From Akkermansiaceae bacterium (GTDB lineage Bacteria; Verrucomicrobiota; Verrucomicrobiia; Verrucomicrobiales; Akkermansiaceae), in contig JALZVA010000115.1 in assembly GCA_023301335.1 (NCBI GenBank), positions 1 through 7,567 of the forward strand: a stretch of 7,567 nt of DNA. The letters run 5' to 3'. Of this stretch, positions 1 through 6,788 are shown piece after piece. A program made the translations under genes and the position numbers. Under the pieces are notes generated by a model. That model ran no database searches, was not told the DNA's origin, and worked only from the letters and a program-made list of their open reading frames with translations. Each line of letters starts with the position of its first letter. Position 1 is the stretch's first letter.

Positions 1-217
1 GATCTCCTTCTAACCACACGCATTCGTCATTCTCTTTTTCAAGCAAGGAGAGCCCAGCTCGATTCGTCCTTAGACGTGTATGATCTCTCACAAAATCATA
101 GAAATCCATCTCTAGGTAATCCGCTATCGCTTGGATTTCATCATCCTCCACCTTCACATCCCCAGGCCATTTACAGCAAGCGGTGCAGCGATCACATTGG
201 TACCACGTATCTCTCAT
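1..217 (-). CDS. YkgJ-family CxxCxxCC cysteine-cluster protein, 3'-truncated by the window edge
   Basis: Reading the minus strand from an ATG at 217 gives an open frame of 72 codons that leaves the window at base 1 without a stop. Near the N-terminus the residues CDRCTACC place cysteines at positions 8, 11, 14 and 15. This is the CxxCxxCC cluster that defines the YkgJ/UPF0153 family (PF03692), whose members are thought to bind zinc or an iron-sulfur centre. The motif is followed by KWPGDV and an acidic segment (VEDDEIQAIADYL), as is usual in this family. A further cysteine lies near residue 67. The start codon overlaps the stop of the upstream hydrolase gene as ATGA, so the two are probably translationally coupled and form the end of the P450 operon. 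No strong Shine-Dalgarno precedes it. The molecular function of the family is poorly known; a metal-handling or maturation role is only inference. Confidence 0.82.
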   Translation of the reverse strand, partial: MRDTWYQCDRCTACCKWPGDVKVEDDEIQAIADYLEMDFYDFVRDHTRLRTNRAGLSLLEKENDECVWLEGD

Positions 218-1146
218 TTCTGTTTTTCTACCTTAAGATGATTCAAAAGAAAATCTATCGCATCTACCTCTGATTTTTTTAAAGGGTGGCTTAAGATACA
301 CTCCATTCCCATACTATCCGCTTGCCTCTTAAACTCTTCCCCAAATCTAGCACTATGTAAAATATCCACTAATTTTTCCTTGTAGGTATGTACCCCATCC
401 TCTGGCGGAGTTCTTGAGTACTCCACAAATAAAGGTGGAGCATCTTGCCGTATAAAAAGCTCGGGAGAAGTCCTTTTTATAATCCCCTTCACTTTTTTAG
501 AATTCAGTTCATCAACCTTTTTCACACTGAATAATTTACTCCATAAATACCAAAATTCTTGAATAGAAACGAGACCCATAATCACTTTAAACCTCTCTGG
601 GTCTAGTAGCGTAGGAGTATTATACCCGTACCCACAGACCACATCATACATCATCCCTAGATCACTTATCGATGCTTTTTTTAACGCTAAGGATAAAGCT
701 AACACTCCGCCCGCAGAGTTTCCACACACAGCCATTCTAGCAGGATCAATTTTATACTTCTGCGCACACCTCTGTAAATATGCTAAAAGGTGCTCAGCAT
801 CAGTGATAGAGTCCTCTATACTCACCTCCTTATCACTCGAAAGCCTGTAACCTGCAGCGATCACCGTTACTCCCTGCTGATGGGCTAGTCTCATTTGCTT
901 AGAATAAAATCGCCGGCCTCTAATAAATCCTCCTCCATGGAAAAACACTAATACCGGAGCCCCTCCTTCCTCGTCTTTCAAGTCCCCAAACCATAGATCA
1001 AACACCATTTCAGGATGCCCTCCATACGCCTCATTCTCTAAATCTTTCTTTGGAGCACTATTCGACCGACGGATGCCCATCCACACATTTCTCCAAAACT
1101 CCTTCGTCCCAGAGTGTTGCTTTACTAGCCGTCTTAAAATAAACAT
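214..1146 (-). CDS. Alpha/beta hydrolase of the HSL/acetyl-esterase type (alpha/beta hydrolase fold-3)
   Basis: A 310-residue protein without a signal peptide or membrane span, so probably a cytosolic esterase/lipase-like hydrolase. HGGGF at residues 70-74 is the oxyanion-hole motif of the hormone-sensitive-lipase family. YRLSSD follows at 100-105, and GNSAG at 142-146 is the nucleophile elbow with Ser144. His287 in LSHPL is the likely catalytic histidine. The usual DPLxDE acid motif is degenerate: the equivalent stretch reads SRTPPEDG (244-251), so Glu249 or Asp250 would have to act as the acid. The start is supported by AGGGAG placed just upstream in the 10-nt gap after the P450 stop, and the stop overlaps the next start by ATGA. 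Family assignment is firm; substrate is unknown. Its place behind a P450 suggests hydrolysis or transesterification of the same class of metabolite (inference). Confidence 0.9.
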   Translation of the reverse strand: MFILRRLVKQHSGTKEFWRNVWMGIRRSNSAPKKDLENEAYGGHPEMVFDLWFGDLKDEEGGAPVLVFFHGGGFIRGRRFYSKQMRLAHQQGVTVIAAGYRLSSDKEVSIEDSITDAEHLLAYLQRCAQKYKIDPARMAVCGNSAGGVLALSLALKKASISDLGMMYDVVCGYGYNTPTLLDPERFKVIMGLVSIQEFWYLWSKLFSVKKVDELNSKKVKGIIKRTSPELFIRQDAPPLFVEYSRTPPEDGVHTYKEKLVDILHSARFGEEFKRQADSMGMECILSHPLKKSEVDAIDFLLNHLKVEKQK

Positions 1147-1156
1147 TTCTCCCTCT

Positions 1157-2632
1157 CTACGAAAATGGACACTTCCCTGTTTGCTCAGGCACTGGCACTT
1201 CTTCAGACCCCGCCACTTCTGGAATCACCTCCCTTTTCTTCATTTTCAGAAGTATTCCATTCAATGAACGTAGGGTAATTCGGCTCGCTGGGTCTGGTTC
1301 ATGTGTCTCCGATGGAGAAAACTCAAACTCTCTAACAATACTTGAGATAATCAGCAACGCTTCTTGTTGAGCAAATGCTGCTCCAATACAAACCCTCGGC
1401 CCCAAACTGAATGGAAAATATGCTCCAGGACACTTCCTTGCTTCACCTGCGGCAAACCTTTCTGGTTTAAAGGTATCAGGTTCCTCCCATAGATCCCGAT
1501 GCCTCTGCACCATCCACGGAGACACCATCACAGCAGATCCCTTCGGGGCCTCACGATTACTCAATTTTTTTTCTCCTGAGGAAACTCGAGCAAAAAAAGC
1601 CACTGGAGGATATAGCCTCAATGTCTCACGAAACACATCCCGAGCGCGCTTTAGTTTATGCACTTGAGTAAAGCCCACCGTATCCAACGATTCAAAAGTC
1701 TTCACAGATTCCGCTGCTAACTGCCCTGCTAACTTCGGCTGATGTGCTAAAATATAAAATGTCCAACTCAGAGCACTCGCAGAAGTCTCGTGCCCTGCTA
1801 GAAATAGCATCACCACTTGATCTATCAACTCTACCTCAGAAAATTTCGTCTGTGTTTCCTCATCCTCGACCCCCATCAATACCTCAAGAATATCACCATA
1901 TTCGGTCTCACCTTCTTTATCCGTGAACTCTTTATATCGCTCCCTGATAACCTCTCCTAGCACCTCTCGAATTTGCTTTCCCCTTTTTTTCCAGCGTAAA
2001 TAATCCCAAGGAATAATCCAACTGGGAAGCTTAAAGGCAGCTAAGACATTTACACGCGACGCCTTTTCTTGAAAATCCTCAAACCAATGAAACACTTCAA
2101 GTGCCTCTCGGTCCTTGATCGGCTTACTCAGAATAGTCCGCATAATGATATCCGCAGTCACATGCGTCATCTCTGCATCCATCCGAATCTCTTCCTCTTC
2201 AGGGTGCTGCCTTAAACGCTCCAGCTGATCTCTAACAGCATCCAACATTAGCGGGAACACCTTCTTCAAACCCGCATTAGCAAATGCTGGATCCATCATC
2301 CGCCGCTGGCGCTCCCATTTTTCTCCATTAGTTGTAAAAATACTCTCTCCGAGCAAAGGTTTAAGCGCATTATGCACTAATTCACTTTTAGGAAAGTCCT
2401 TGTAATCCCCCCCTAGCACCTTACTCACATCTTCTGGTCGCTTCGGCATAAACAACTTAAACCCTGGAAGCTTAATCACACTCAGCTTATTCCTATAGCT
2501 GCCTTCATACATCGTATGAATCCACGATTTCCGCCCACGTTTATAGAGATTAAACCACGAACGTTTATCCGACTTCTTTAATGGAGTCGGATACGGAGGT
2601 TTAAAAGGCTTGTCTTGCGGGAGTTCATCCAT
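1157..2632 (-). CDS. Cytochrome P450 monooxygenase
   Basis: A soluble P450 of 491 residues from the ATG at 2632; a GTG at 2635 would add one residue. All class landmarks are present (numbering from the GTG): WERQR in helix C (107-111), AGHET in the oxygen-activating I helix (280-284), ExxR as ETLR (337-340), PERF (391-394), and the haem loop FSLGPRVCIG (409-418) with the proximal thiolate Cys416. There is no N-terminal membrane anchor and no fused reductase or ferredoxin domain, so electrons must come from a partner encoded elsewhere. Known P450 chemistry is insertion of one oxygen atom from O2 into an organic substrate; the substrate here cannot be read from sequence. A GAGAAG 8 nt before the ATG favours that start. 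After the P450 fold the chain ends in an acidic/proline-rich tail closing with GKCPFS. It is the first gene of a minus-strand operon with the hydrolase and YkgJ-type genes. Confidence 0.95.
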   Translation of the reverse strand: MDELPQDKPFKPPYPTPLKKSDKRSWFNLYKRGRKSWIHTMYEGSYRNKLSVIKLPGFKLFMPKRPEDVSKVLGGDYKDFPKSELVHNALKPLLGESIFTTNGEKWERQRRMMDPAFANAGLKKVFPLMLDAVRDQLERLRQHPEEEEIRMDAEMTHVTADIIMRTILSKPIKDREALEVFHWFEDFQEKASRVNVLAAFKLPSWIIPWDYLRWKKRGKQIREVLGEVIRERYKEFTDKEGETEYGDILEVLMGVEDEETQTKFSEVELIDQVVMLFLAGHETSASALSWTFYILAHQPKLAGQLAAESVKTFESLDTVGFTQVHKLKRARDVFRETLRLYPPVAFFARVSSGEKKLSNREAPKGSAVMVSPWMVQRHRDLWEEPDTFKPERFAAGEARKCPGAYFPFSLGPRVCIGAAFAQQEALLIISSIVREFEFSPSETHEPDPASRITLRSLNGILLKMKKREVIPEVAGSEEVPVPEQTGKCPFS

Positions 2633-2742
2633 CACTTAGTCTTCTCGATATAGAGGAATATGCTTACACTGGCTAGGACAGATAATAATTTTCTCTAAGA
2701 TTATCCTTCTCAATCCCATCTCATTTCTCCAAAGTGTCCCCC
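2633..2742. promoter_or_regulatory. Divergent intergenic region between the P450 operon and apt-pgi
   Basis: These 110 bases separate two divergently transcribed units and must hold both start regions. AT-rich -10-like strings are present on both strands around 2681-2690, and TTACAC at 2664-2669 could be a weak -35, but no well-spaced consensus pair is convincing. A perfect 6-bp inverted repeat, GATAAT at 2681-2686 and ATTATC at 2700-2705 with a 13-nt loop, lies in the middle and could be an operator or a weak mRNA hairpin. A GAGAAG ribosome binding site for the P450 lies at 2641-2646 (minus strand). Confidence 0.35.
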
Positions 2743-3261
2743 ATGTCTGAGAAGCTCCGTGAGGCCATCCGTGATGTCCATGATTTCCCGAAACCTGGGA
2801 TCATTTTTAAAGATATCACACCTATTCTACAGCAACCCGCGCTGTTTCAACTAGCCTGTGATAAACTCAAAGCCACGGTAGCTGGCGAAAAAATCGACAA
2901 AATTGTCGGCATTGACGCGCGTGGGTTTCTCTTTGCTACGCCCATCGCTCTCGACTTAAAGGCTGGCTTCGTCCCCATTAGAAAAAAAGGGAAGCTCCCT
3001 TCAGAGACCATTGCTTCCGCCTATGAGCTAGAATACGGAACCAACACGGTCGAAATCCATAAAGACGCCATCATGCCGGGTGACCGAGTCATGCTCGTCG
3101 ATGACTTACTCGCTACTGGCGGAACGGCTGCAGCTGCAGTAGAACTCCTTCATCAGCTTGATGCCGACCTCGTCTGTATCAGCTTCCTCATTGAGCTTTC
3201 CTTCCTCAACGGACGCGAAAAGCTCAGCGAAAATAACATTCAAAGCATTCTCACCTATTAA
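2743..3261 (+). CDS. apt: Adenine phosphoribosyltransferase
   Basis: Salvage enzyme of the cytoplasm that converts adenine and PRPP to AMP and pyrophosphate. The 172-residue length is normal. The N-terminus EAIRDVHDFPKPGIIFKDIT is characteristic of Apt (PKPGI-F-D-T). GIDARGF (about residues 56-62) is the conserved phosphate-binding stretch of the family. VMLVDDLLATGGTA (about 116-129) is the PRPP-binding loop of type I phosphoribosyltransferases, with the paired aspartates and the ATGGT phosphate loop. The flexible catalytic loop region LPSETIASAYELEYG is also present. I chose the ATG at 2743 because homologues begin close to it; a GTG at 2734 in the same frame would add only MSP. Neither start has a recognisable Shine-Dalgarno. 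The gene is followed after 7 nt by pgi and is probably co-transcribed with it. Confidence 0.96.
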   Translation: MSEKLREAIRDVHDFPKPGIIFKDITPILQQPALFQLACDKLKATVAGEKIDKIVGIDARGFLFATPIALDLKAGFVPIRKKGKLPSETIASAYELEYGTNTVEIHKDAIMPGDRVMLVDDLLATGGTAAAAVELLHQLDADLVCISFLIELSFLNGREKLSENNIQSILTY

Positions 3262-3268
3262 AAATAAC

Positions 3269-4819
3269 ATGGCTAACTGGCAACACTTCAATACCGCAAC
3301 CACGCGCTACTCTGACCTAGGATTCAGTCTCGAAACCTCTCGCTTAGACCTTCCTGAAAGCTATATTTCAGAGTTATCCCCACGCATCGAAAAAGCCTTC
3401 GCTGATATGGCGGACCTCGAAGCAGGTGCAATCGCTAATCCAGACGAGAATCGTATGGTCGGCCACTACTGGCTACGCAATCCAGAGCTCGCCCCGAGTG
3501 AAGAAATCAAAACGCAGATCACCGCTCCTCTTGCACAGCTCAAAAAATTTGCTAAAAACATTCATAATGGCAAGGTCACGGCACAGGGTAATAAGTTCAC
3601 CACCCTCCTCATCGTTGGTATTGGTGGCTCTGCACTCGGGCCTCAACTAACTTACGATGCACTTGGTAAAGACAGTAAGCTTCAGACCTACTTCGCAGAT
3701 AATACGGACCCTGCTGGCATCGATAAAATCATTGGTCAAATAGGCAATAACCTTGCGACTACTTTAGTCCTCGTCATTTCAAAATCTGGCGGCACAGCGG
3801 AAACACGCAACGGCATGCTCGAAGTCCAAGAAGCCTTCGAAAATGCAGGCCTCAAATTCGGCAACCACACCGTCGCCATCACAGGTGAAGGCTCAAAGCT
3901 CTACAACTACGCCCAAGAGAAAAAGTTCATCGAAATTTTCCCAATGGAAGACTGGGTGGGTGGCCGCACCTCCCTCATGTCCACCGTAGGCCTCGTCCCC
4001 GCTGCCCTCCAAGGGATCGACACGGACGCCTTCCTCACAGGAGCGGCAAAGATGGATAGCTACACAAGAGTCGCTGACTACCAAGAAAATGCTGCCATGC
4101 AGCTCGCCGTGGCCTGGCACTTCGTGGGCAACGGAAAAGGGGATAAGGACATGGTGGTGCTTCCCTATAAAGACTCCCTCGTGCTTTTCTCTAAGTACCT
4201 CCAACAGCTCGTCATGGAATCCCTCGGGAAAGAAACCGATCTCGACGGGAAAACTGTCCACCAAGGCATTGCCGTTTACGGTAACAAAGGTTCTACAGAC
4301 CAGCATGCCTATATTCAGCAGCTCCGTGATGGCGTGAACAACTTTTTTGCCACCTTCATTGAAGTCCGCAAAGGACGTAAAGGTGAGTCCATCGAGGTCG
4401 AGCCTAACACCACCTCAGCAGATTTCCTACAAGGCTTTCTCAGAGGAACCCGTAAAGCACTCTATGAGTCAGGTCGTAAGTCTATCACCCTCTCCATCCG
4501 AGAGGTCACTCCTGAGTCACTCGGCTCATTGATCGCCCTCTTCGAGCGTGCCGTCTCCTTCTACGCCTCACTGGTTAATATCAATGCCTATCACCAACCA
4601 GGTGTAGAAGCGGGGAAAAAAGCCGCTGGTGAGTTTATCGAGCTTCTCAATCAGGTCAGAGGCACACTTACAGGCTGGGATAAAACCGCCGAGGACGTCG
4701 CCGAAGCCATCTCAGCTGACCCAGAAGATGTCTACCATGCGCTCAATCACCTCAGCTCCAATAATGAAGCCATCAAGAGCGAAGGCGCTACACCAGCAGA
4801 AGATTCCTTCAAGCTATAA
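3269..4819 (+). CDS. pgi: Glucose-6-phosphate isomerase
   Basis: Cytoplasmic enzyme interconverting glucose 6-phosphate and fructose 6-phosphate in glycolysis and gluconeogenesis. The 516-residue product carries two SIS sugar-isomerase domains. LIVGIGGSALGPQ (114-126) and SKSGGTAETRNG (171-182) form the phosphate-binding pocket. VGGRTSLMSTVGLVP (230-244) matches PGI signature 1 in the GGRTS form, and NAYHQPGVEAGK (439-450) is signature 2. Predicted catalytic residues are Glu317 (in QQLVMESLG), His346 (TDQHAY) and Lys450. The C-terminal 50 residues after LTGWDK form a small helical tail, usual for this bacterial subtype. The frame stays open upstream to 3158, but the ATG at 3269 is the real start: upstream of it the frame lies inside apt and encodes a Ser-rich non-homologous stretch. 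No Shine-Dalgarno is seen in the 7-nt gap after apt, so re-initiation by terminating ribosomes is likely. The intrinsic terminator at 4857-4887 ends the unit. Confidence 0.96.
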   Translation: MANWQHFNTATTRYSDLGFSLETSRLDLPESYISELSPRIEKAFADMADLEAGAIANPDENRMVGHYWLRNPELAPSEEIKTQITAPLAQLKKFAKNIHNGKVTAQGNKFTTLLIVGIGGSALGPQLTYDALGKDSKLQTYFADNTDPAGIDKIIGQIGNNLATTLVLVISKSGGTAETRNGMLEVQEAFENAGLKFGNHTVAITGEGSKLYNYAQEKKFIEIFPMEDWVGGRTSLMSTVGLVPAALQGIDTDAFLTGAAKMDSYTRVADYQENAAMQLAVAWHFVGNGKGDKDMVVLPYKDSLVLFSKYLQQLVMESLGKETDLDGKTVHQGIAVYGNKGSTDQHAYIQQLRDGVNNFFATFIEVRKGRKGESIEVEPNTTSADFLQGFLRGTRKALYESGRKSITLSIREVTPESLGSLIALFERAVSFYASLVNINAYHQPGVEAGKKAAGEFIELLNQVRGTLTGWDKTAEDVAEAISADPEDVYHALNHLSSNNEAIKSEGATPAEDSFKL

Positions 4820-4856
4820 GAGGCTTTAGCCCTTAGAATCCACCCCCAAACACAAG

Positions 4857-4887
4857 ACCAGCACACTTCTCAAGGTGCTGGTTTTTT
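4857..4887 (+). terminator. Intrinsic terminator of apt-pgi
   Basis: ACCAGCAC (4857-4864) pairs perfectly with GTGCTGGT (4875-4882). Inside the loop CTT/AAG can add three more pairs after a single bulged A, leaving a CTC loop. A run of six T at 4882-4887 follows directly. It lies 37 nt after the pgi stop. The opposite strand has no U-tract on its exit side, so it works in one direction. Confidence 0.9.
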
Positions 4888-4962
4888 CATTTCTGCTCCC
4901 CACATTCCATTCTGTAGTTAAAGCCTTCACCTCAACAGAAGTATTTCCGAGATACAGAGTGA

Positions 4963-4984
4963 CATCTCTTTATAAAAAGAGATG
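4963..4984. repeat. Perfect 9-bp hairpin between the convergent operons
   Basis: CATCTCTTT (4963-4971) and AAAGAGATG (4976-4984) form a perfect 9-bp stem with an ATAA loop. It directly abuts the A6 run of the rplL terminator. A shorter related hairpin, TCTCT-AA-AGAGA, lies at 5028-5039. For plus-strand read-through it is a second barrier; for the rplL transcript it sits just beyond the release point. Probably part of a convergent terminator block. Confidence 0.6.
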
Positions 4985-5019
4985 AAAAAAGGCCATCCAC
5001 AGAATGGATGACCTTTTTT
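4985..5019 (-). terminator. Intrinsic terminator of rplA-rplJ-rplL, symmetric enough to act in both directions
   Basis: CATCCA (4994-4999) pairs with TGGATG (5005-5010) around a CAGAA loop. After one C/A mismatch GG pairs with CC, and the A6 run (4985-4990) pairs with the T6 run (5014-5019). On the minus strand this is a stem followed by six U, about 30 nt after the rplL stop. On the plus strand it also ends in six T, so it can stop read-through from pgi as well. Confidence 0.88.
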
Positions 5020-5047
5020 AGTAAAAATCTCTAAAGAGAGGATAAAA

Positions 5048-5428
5048 TTACTTAAGAGTAATCTTAGCACCTGCTTCTTCGAGAGCTTTCTTAGCTTCTT
5101 CAGCTGCTGCCTTGTCAAGTGCTTCAGCGAGCACAACAGGAGCAGATTCAACAAGCTTCTTAGCTTCAGCAAGACCAAGACCTGCCTTAACGCCGCGAAC
5201 AGCCTTAATAACAGCGATCTTATTGCCGCCTGCTTCAGTGAGCTCAACGTCAAAGTCAGTCTTTTCTTCAGCAGCACCGGCGTCTCCACCTGCTGCAGGA
5301 CCTGCGACTACTGCAGCAGCTGCTGCAGCGGATACGCCCCACTCTTCTTCTAATTTCTTAACGAGTTCAGCAGCTTCAAGTACTGTAAGCTTACCGAGTT
5401 CTTCTGCGATTGTATTAATATCAGCCAT
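5048..5428 (-). CDS. rplL: 50S ribosomal protein L7/L12
   Basis: The multi-copy stalk protein that recruits translation GTPases (EF-Tu, EF-G, IF2) to the ribosome; it binds as dimers to L10. The product has 126 residues. Residues 1-33 are the N-terminal dimerisation/L10-binding part (LEAAELVKKLEEEWGVSA). An Ala/Gly-rich flexible hinge spans about 34-54. The globular C-terminal domain (about 56-126) has the classic FDVELTEAGGNKIAVIKAVR and KAGLGLAEAKKLVE segments that contact the GTPases. No Shine-Dalgarno precedes the ATG; the upstream bases are an A-rich stretch ending in six A. It lies 137 nt downstream of rplJ, behind an unusually structured spacer, and ends shortly before a strong terminator. 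rpoB does not follow it. Confidence 0.98.
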   Translation of the reverse strand: MADINTIAEELGKLTVLEAAELVKKLEEEWGVSAAAAAAVVAGPAAGGDAGAAEEKTDFDVELTEAGGNKIAVIKAVRGVKAGLGLAEAKKLVESAPVVLAEALDKAAAEEAKKALEEAGAKITLK

Positions 5429-5565
5429 TTTTTTAATGTATGTTTAGGTTTCGTCGTGACCAGAGCATCTGGCCTTTTCAGTTCTTCAGCCGAAGTTCCG
5501 ACGAGGAACCAAGGTTGGTTATCAAGCTGCCAAAGTTACCTCAGGCAGCCATCCGTTCAGATTGT
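5429..5565 (-). promoter_or_regulatory. Highly structured rplJ-rplL spacer, candidate cis-acting regulatory RNA
   Basis: The spacer contains five short inverted repeats, given in plus coordinates. GCTGCC/GGCAGC is at 5526-5531 and 5544-5549 with a 12-nt loop. AACCAA/TTGGTT is at 5507-5512 and 5515-5520. GTTCC/GGAAC is at 5495-5499 and 5505-5509. CTTC/GAAG is at 5484-5487 and 5492-5495. A 7-bp stem with one G-U pair lies at 5458-5474, loop 5465-5467. In addition TCGTCG (5451-5456) is fully complementary to CGACGA (5499-5504), which could close a three-way junction around the last two hairpins or form a pseudoknot with the loop of the GTTCC hairpin. The AACCAA and GTTCC stems share bases and are mutually exclusive. 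No U-tract follows any stem, so control would act on translation or mRNA stability rather than termination. Function is inferred. Confidence 0.5.
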
Positions 5566-6078
5566 TTACTCTCCGTCGAATTTTGCCTTGATGACACGCG
5601 CAAGTGATGCGCCTGGCTCTTTGACAGTGCGGAGAAGCTTTGTTGCAGGCTCGTTGATGACTCCGAGAAGTTGAGCAAGAAGTTGCTCACGTGATGGAAG
5701 ATCAGCAAGTACTGCGACTTGATCGCTGTCAAGGATGTCCCCATCGAGGATACCCACGATAGCTTTACCCTTATTAGCTGCTTTTTTAGAGAAATCTTTC
5801 ACTGCTTTCGCAGCTGCACACACGTCATTTTCACCCGTTACAAAGGCAACCTGCCCTTTGAGGTGATCACCAATATCAGGAAGGCCAGCTTCCTTAATAG
5901 CAGTGCGCATGTAAGTGTTCTTTGCTACGTGACATTCAGCACCTGCATCCTTGAGCTTACCACGAAGCTCTGCAAATTCTACAACTGTCATGCCGGTGTA
6001 ATCGACTGCGAGAACAAAAGGAGAAGCGCTCACACGCTCCAAAAGTTCGTCTACGATAAATTTTTTATCTGGATTCAT
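5566..6078 (-). CDS. rplJ: 50S ribosomal protein L10
   Basis: Base of the ribosomal stalk: the N-terminal domain binds 23S rRNA together with L11, and the C-terminal helix carries the L7/L12 dimers. The 170-residue length is normal. Recognisable segments are FVLAVDYTGMTVVEFAELR (about 21-39) and the RNA-binding AGAECHVAKNTYMRTAIKEA (about 45-64). The stretch LPSREQLLAQLLGVINEPA (about 127-145) comes before the C-terminal helix. The start is supported by AAGGAG (6088-6093, minus strand) 9 nt before the ATG, the best ribosome binding site in this cluster. It lies 20 nt after rplA, with no room for a separate L10 leader there. L10, often as its complex with L12, represses its own operon in many bacteria; here the only structured candidate site lies downstream, before rplL. 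Confidence 0.98.
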   Translation of the reverse strand: MNPDKKFIVDELLERVSASPFVLAVDYTGMTVVEFAELRGKLKDAGAECHVAKNTYMRTAIKEAGLPDIGDHLKGQVAFVTGENDVCAAAKAVKDFSKKAANKGKAIVGILDGDILDSDQVAVLADLPSREQLLAQLLGVINEPATKLLRTVKEPGASLARVIKAKFDGE

Positions 6079-6087
6079 TAGTTTTAT

Positions 6088-6093
6088 CTCCTT
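6088..6093 (-). promoter_or_regulatory. Shine-Dalgarno of rplJ
   Basis: AAGGAG on the minus strand, 9 nt before the rplJ ATG, in the 20-nt rplA-rplJ gap. It is notable because the adjacent rplA and rplL starts have no such site. Confidence 0.8.
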
Positions 6094-6098
6094 TTAAA

Positions 6099-6788
6099 TT
6101 AACTATAAAGTGATGACTCAAGTGCGAGCCCTGGGTTCATGGATGAGGCAAGAGTGACATTCTGCACATAGTCTCCCTTAGCTGATGCCGGCTTGGCTTT
6201 CACTACGGATTCTAAGAGCGCTGTTGCGTTCTCCTCAATTTGCTTAGCGTCAAATGATGACTTACCGATAGCAGCAGCGATGTTTCCACTCTTATCGAGC
6301 TTGTAATCGATACGACCTGCTTTCACAGCAGCGATCGCAGTCTTTACATCATCTGTAACGGTTCCTGTCTTAGGGTTAGGCATAAGACCACGTGGCCCTA
6401 GCACACGAGCAATCTTACGCACTTCCGCCATCGCATCTGGAGTAGCGATCGCGACATCAAAATCGGTGAACCCGTCTTGGACTTCTTTAATAAGGTCAGC
6501 CATGCCAACTTTCTCAGCACCAGCTGCAGTAGCTTCTGCTGCTGCATCACCTGAGGCAAACACAACAACTTTAACTTCCTTACCAGTTCCGTGAGGAAGT
6601 GCTACGGAACCACGCACCATCTGATCAGACTTACGTGGATCTACACCCATTTTAAAGGAAACTGTTACAGTTGCATCAAACTTAGGAGCAGGGAACTTTT
6701 TAAGTGTCTCTACTGCTTCCGAAAGAGAATACTGCTTATCTTCTACGAGCTTTGCAGCCTCGAGGTATCTTTTACTTCTTTTAGCCAT
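6099..6788 (-). CDS. rplA: 50S ribosomal protein L1
   Basis: L1 forms the mobile L1 stalk of the large subunit, which helps release tRNA from the E site. In many bacteria it also represses its own operon by binding an mRNA site that mimics its rRNA site. The product has 229 residues, normal for L1. The N-terminus KRSKRYLEAAKLV and the Ala/Val-rich central domain (about 70-155) fit. The family signature VLGPRGLMPNPKTGTV lies at about 128-143, followed by GRIDYKLDKSGNI. The C-terminal SFDAKQIEENATALLESVVKAKP matches domain I of L1. No Shine-Dalgarno is evident within 15 nt of the ATG. It is the first gene of its transcript here: rplK, which normally precedes it, is absent and non-coding DNA lies upstream. 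Confidence 0.98.
   Translation of the reverse strand: MAKRSKRYLEAAKLVEDKQYSLSEAVETLKKFPAPKFDATVTVSFKMGVDPRKSDQMVRGSVALPHGTGKEVKVVVFASGDAAAEATAAGAEKVGMADLIKEVQDGFTDFDVAIATPDAMAEVRKIARVLGPRGLMPNPKTGTVTDDVKTAIAAVKAGRIDYKLDKSGNIAAAIGKSSFDAKQIEENATALLESVVKAKPASAKGDYVQNVTLASSMNPGLALESSLYS

Noticed and set aside
76..273. 65-codon plus-strand frame at the left edge
   Set aside because: Antisense of the YkgJ-type gene, whose CxxCxxCC motif is clear on the minus strand.
3158..3268. In-frame upstream extension of pgi starting inside apt
   Set aside because: The added 37 residues are Ser-rich, lie wholly over apt coding sequence and do not resemble PGI N-termini; the ATG at 3269 fits the family.
3893..4306. 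137-codon minus-strand frame inside pgi
   Set aside because: Antisense of well-conserved pgi codons, no recognisable domain and no ribosome binding site.
5290..5330. Microsatellite-like GCT/GCA run in rplL
   Set aside because: It encodes the normal Ala-rich hinge of L7/L12 and needs no other explanation.
5112..5447. Long Ser/Ala/Thr-rich plus-strand frame opposite rplL
   Set aside because: It is the antisense of the Ala-rich L7/L12 gene; composition is explained by the GCT/GCA codons on the other strand.
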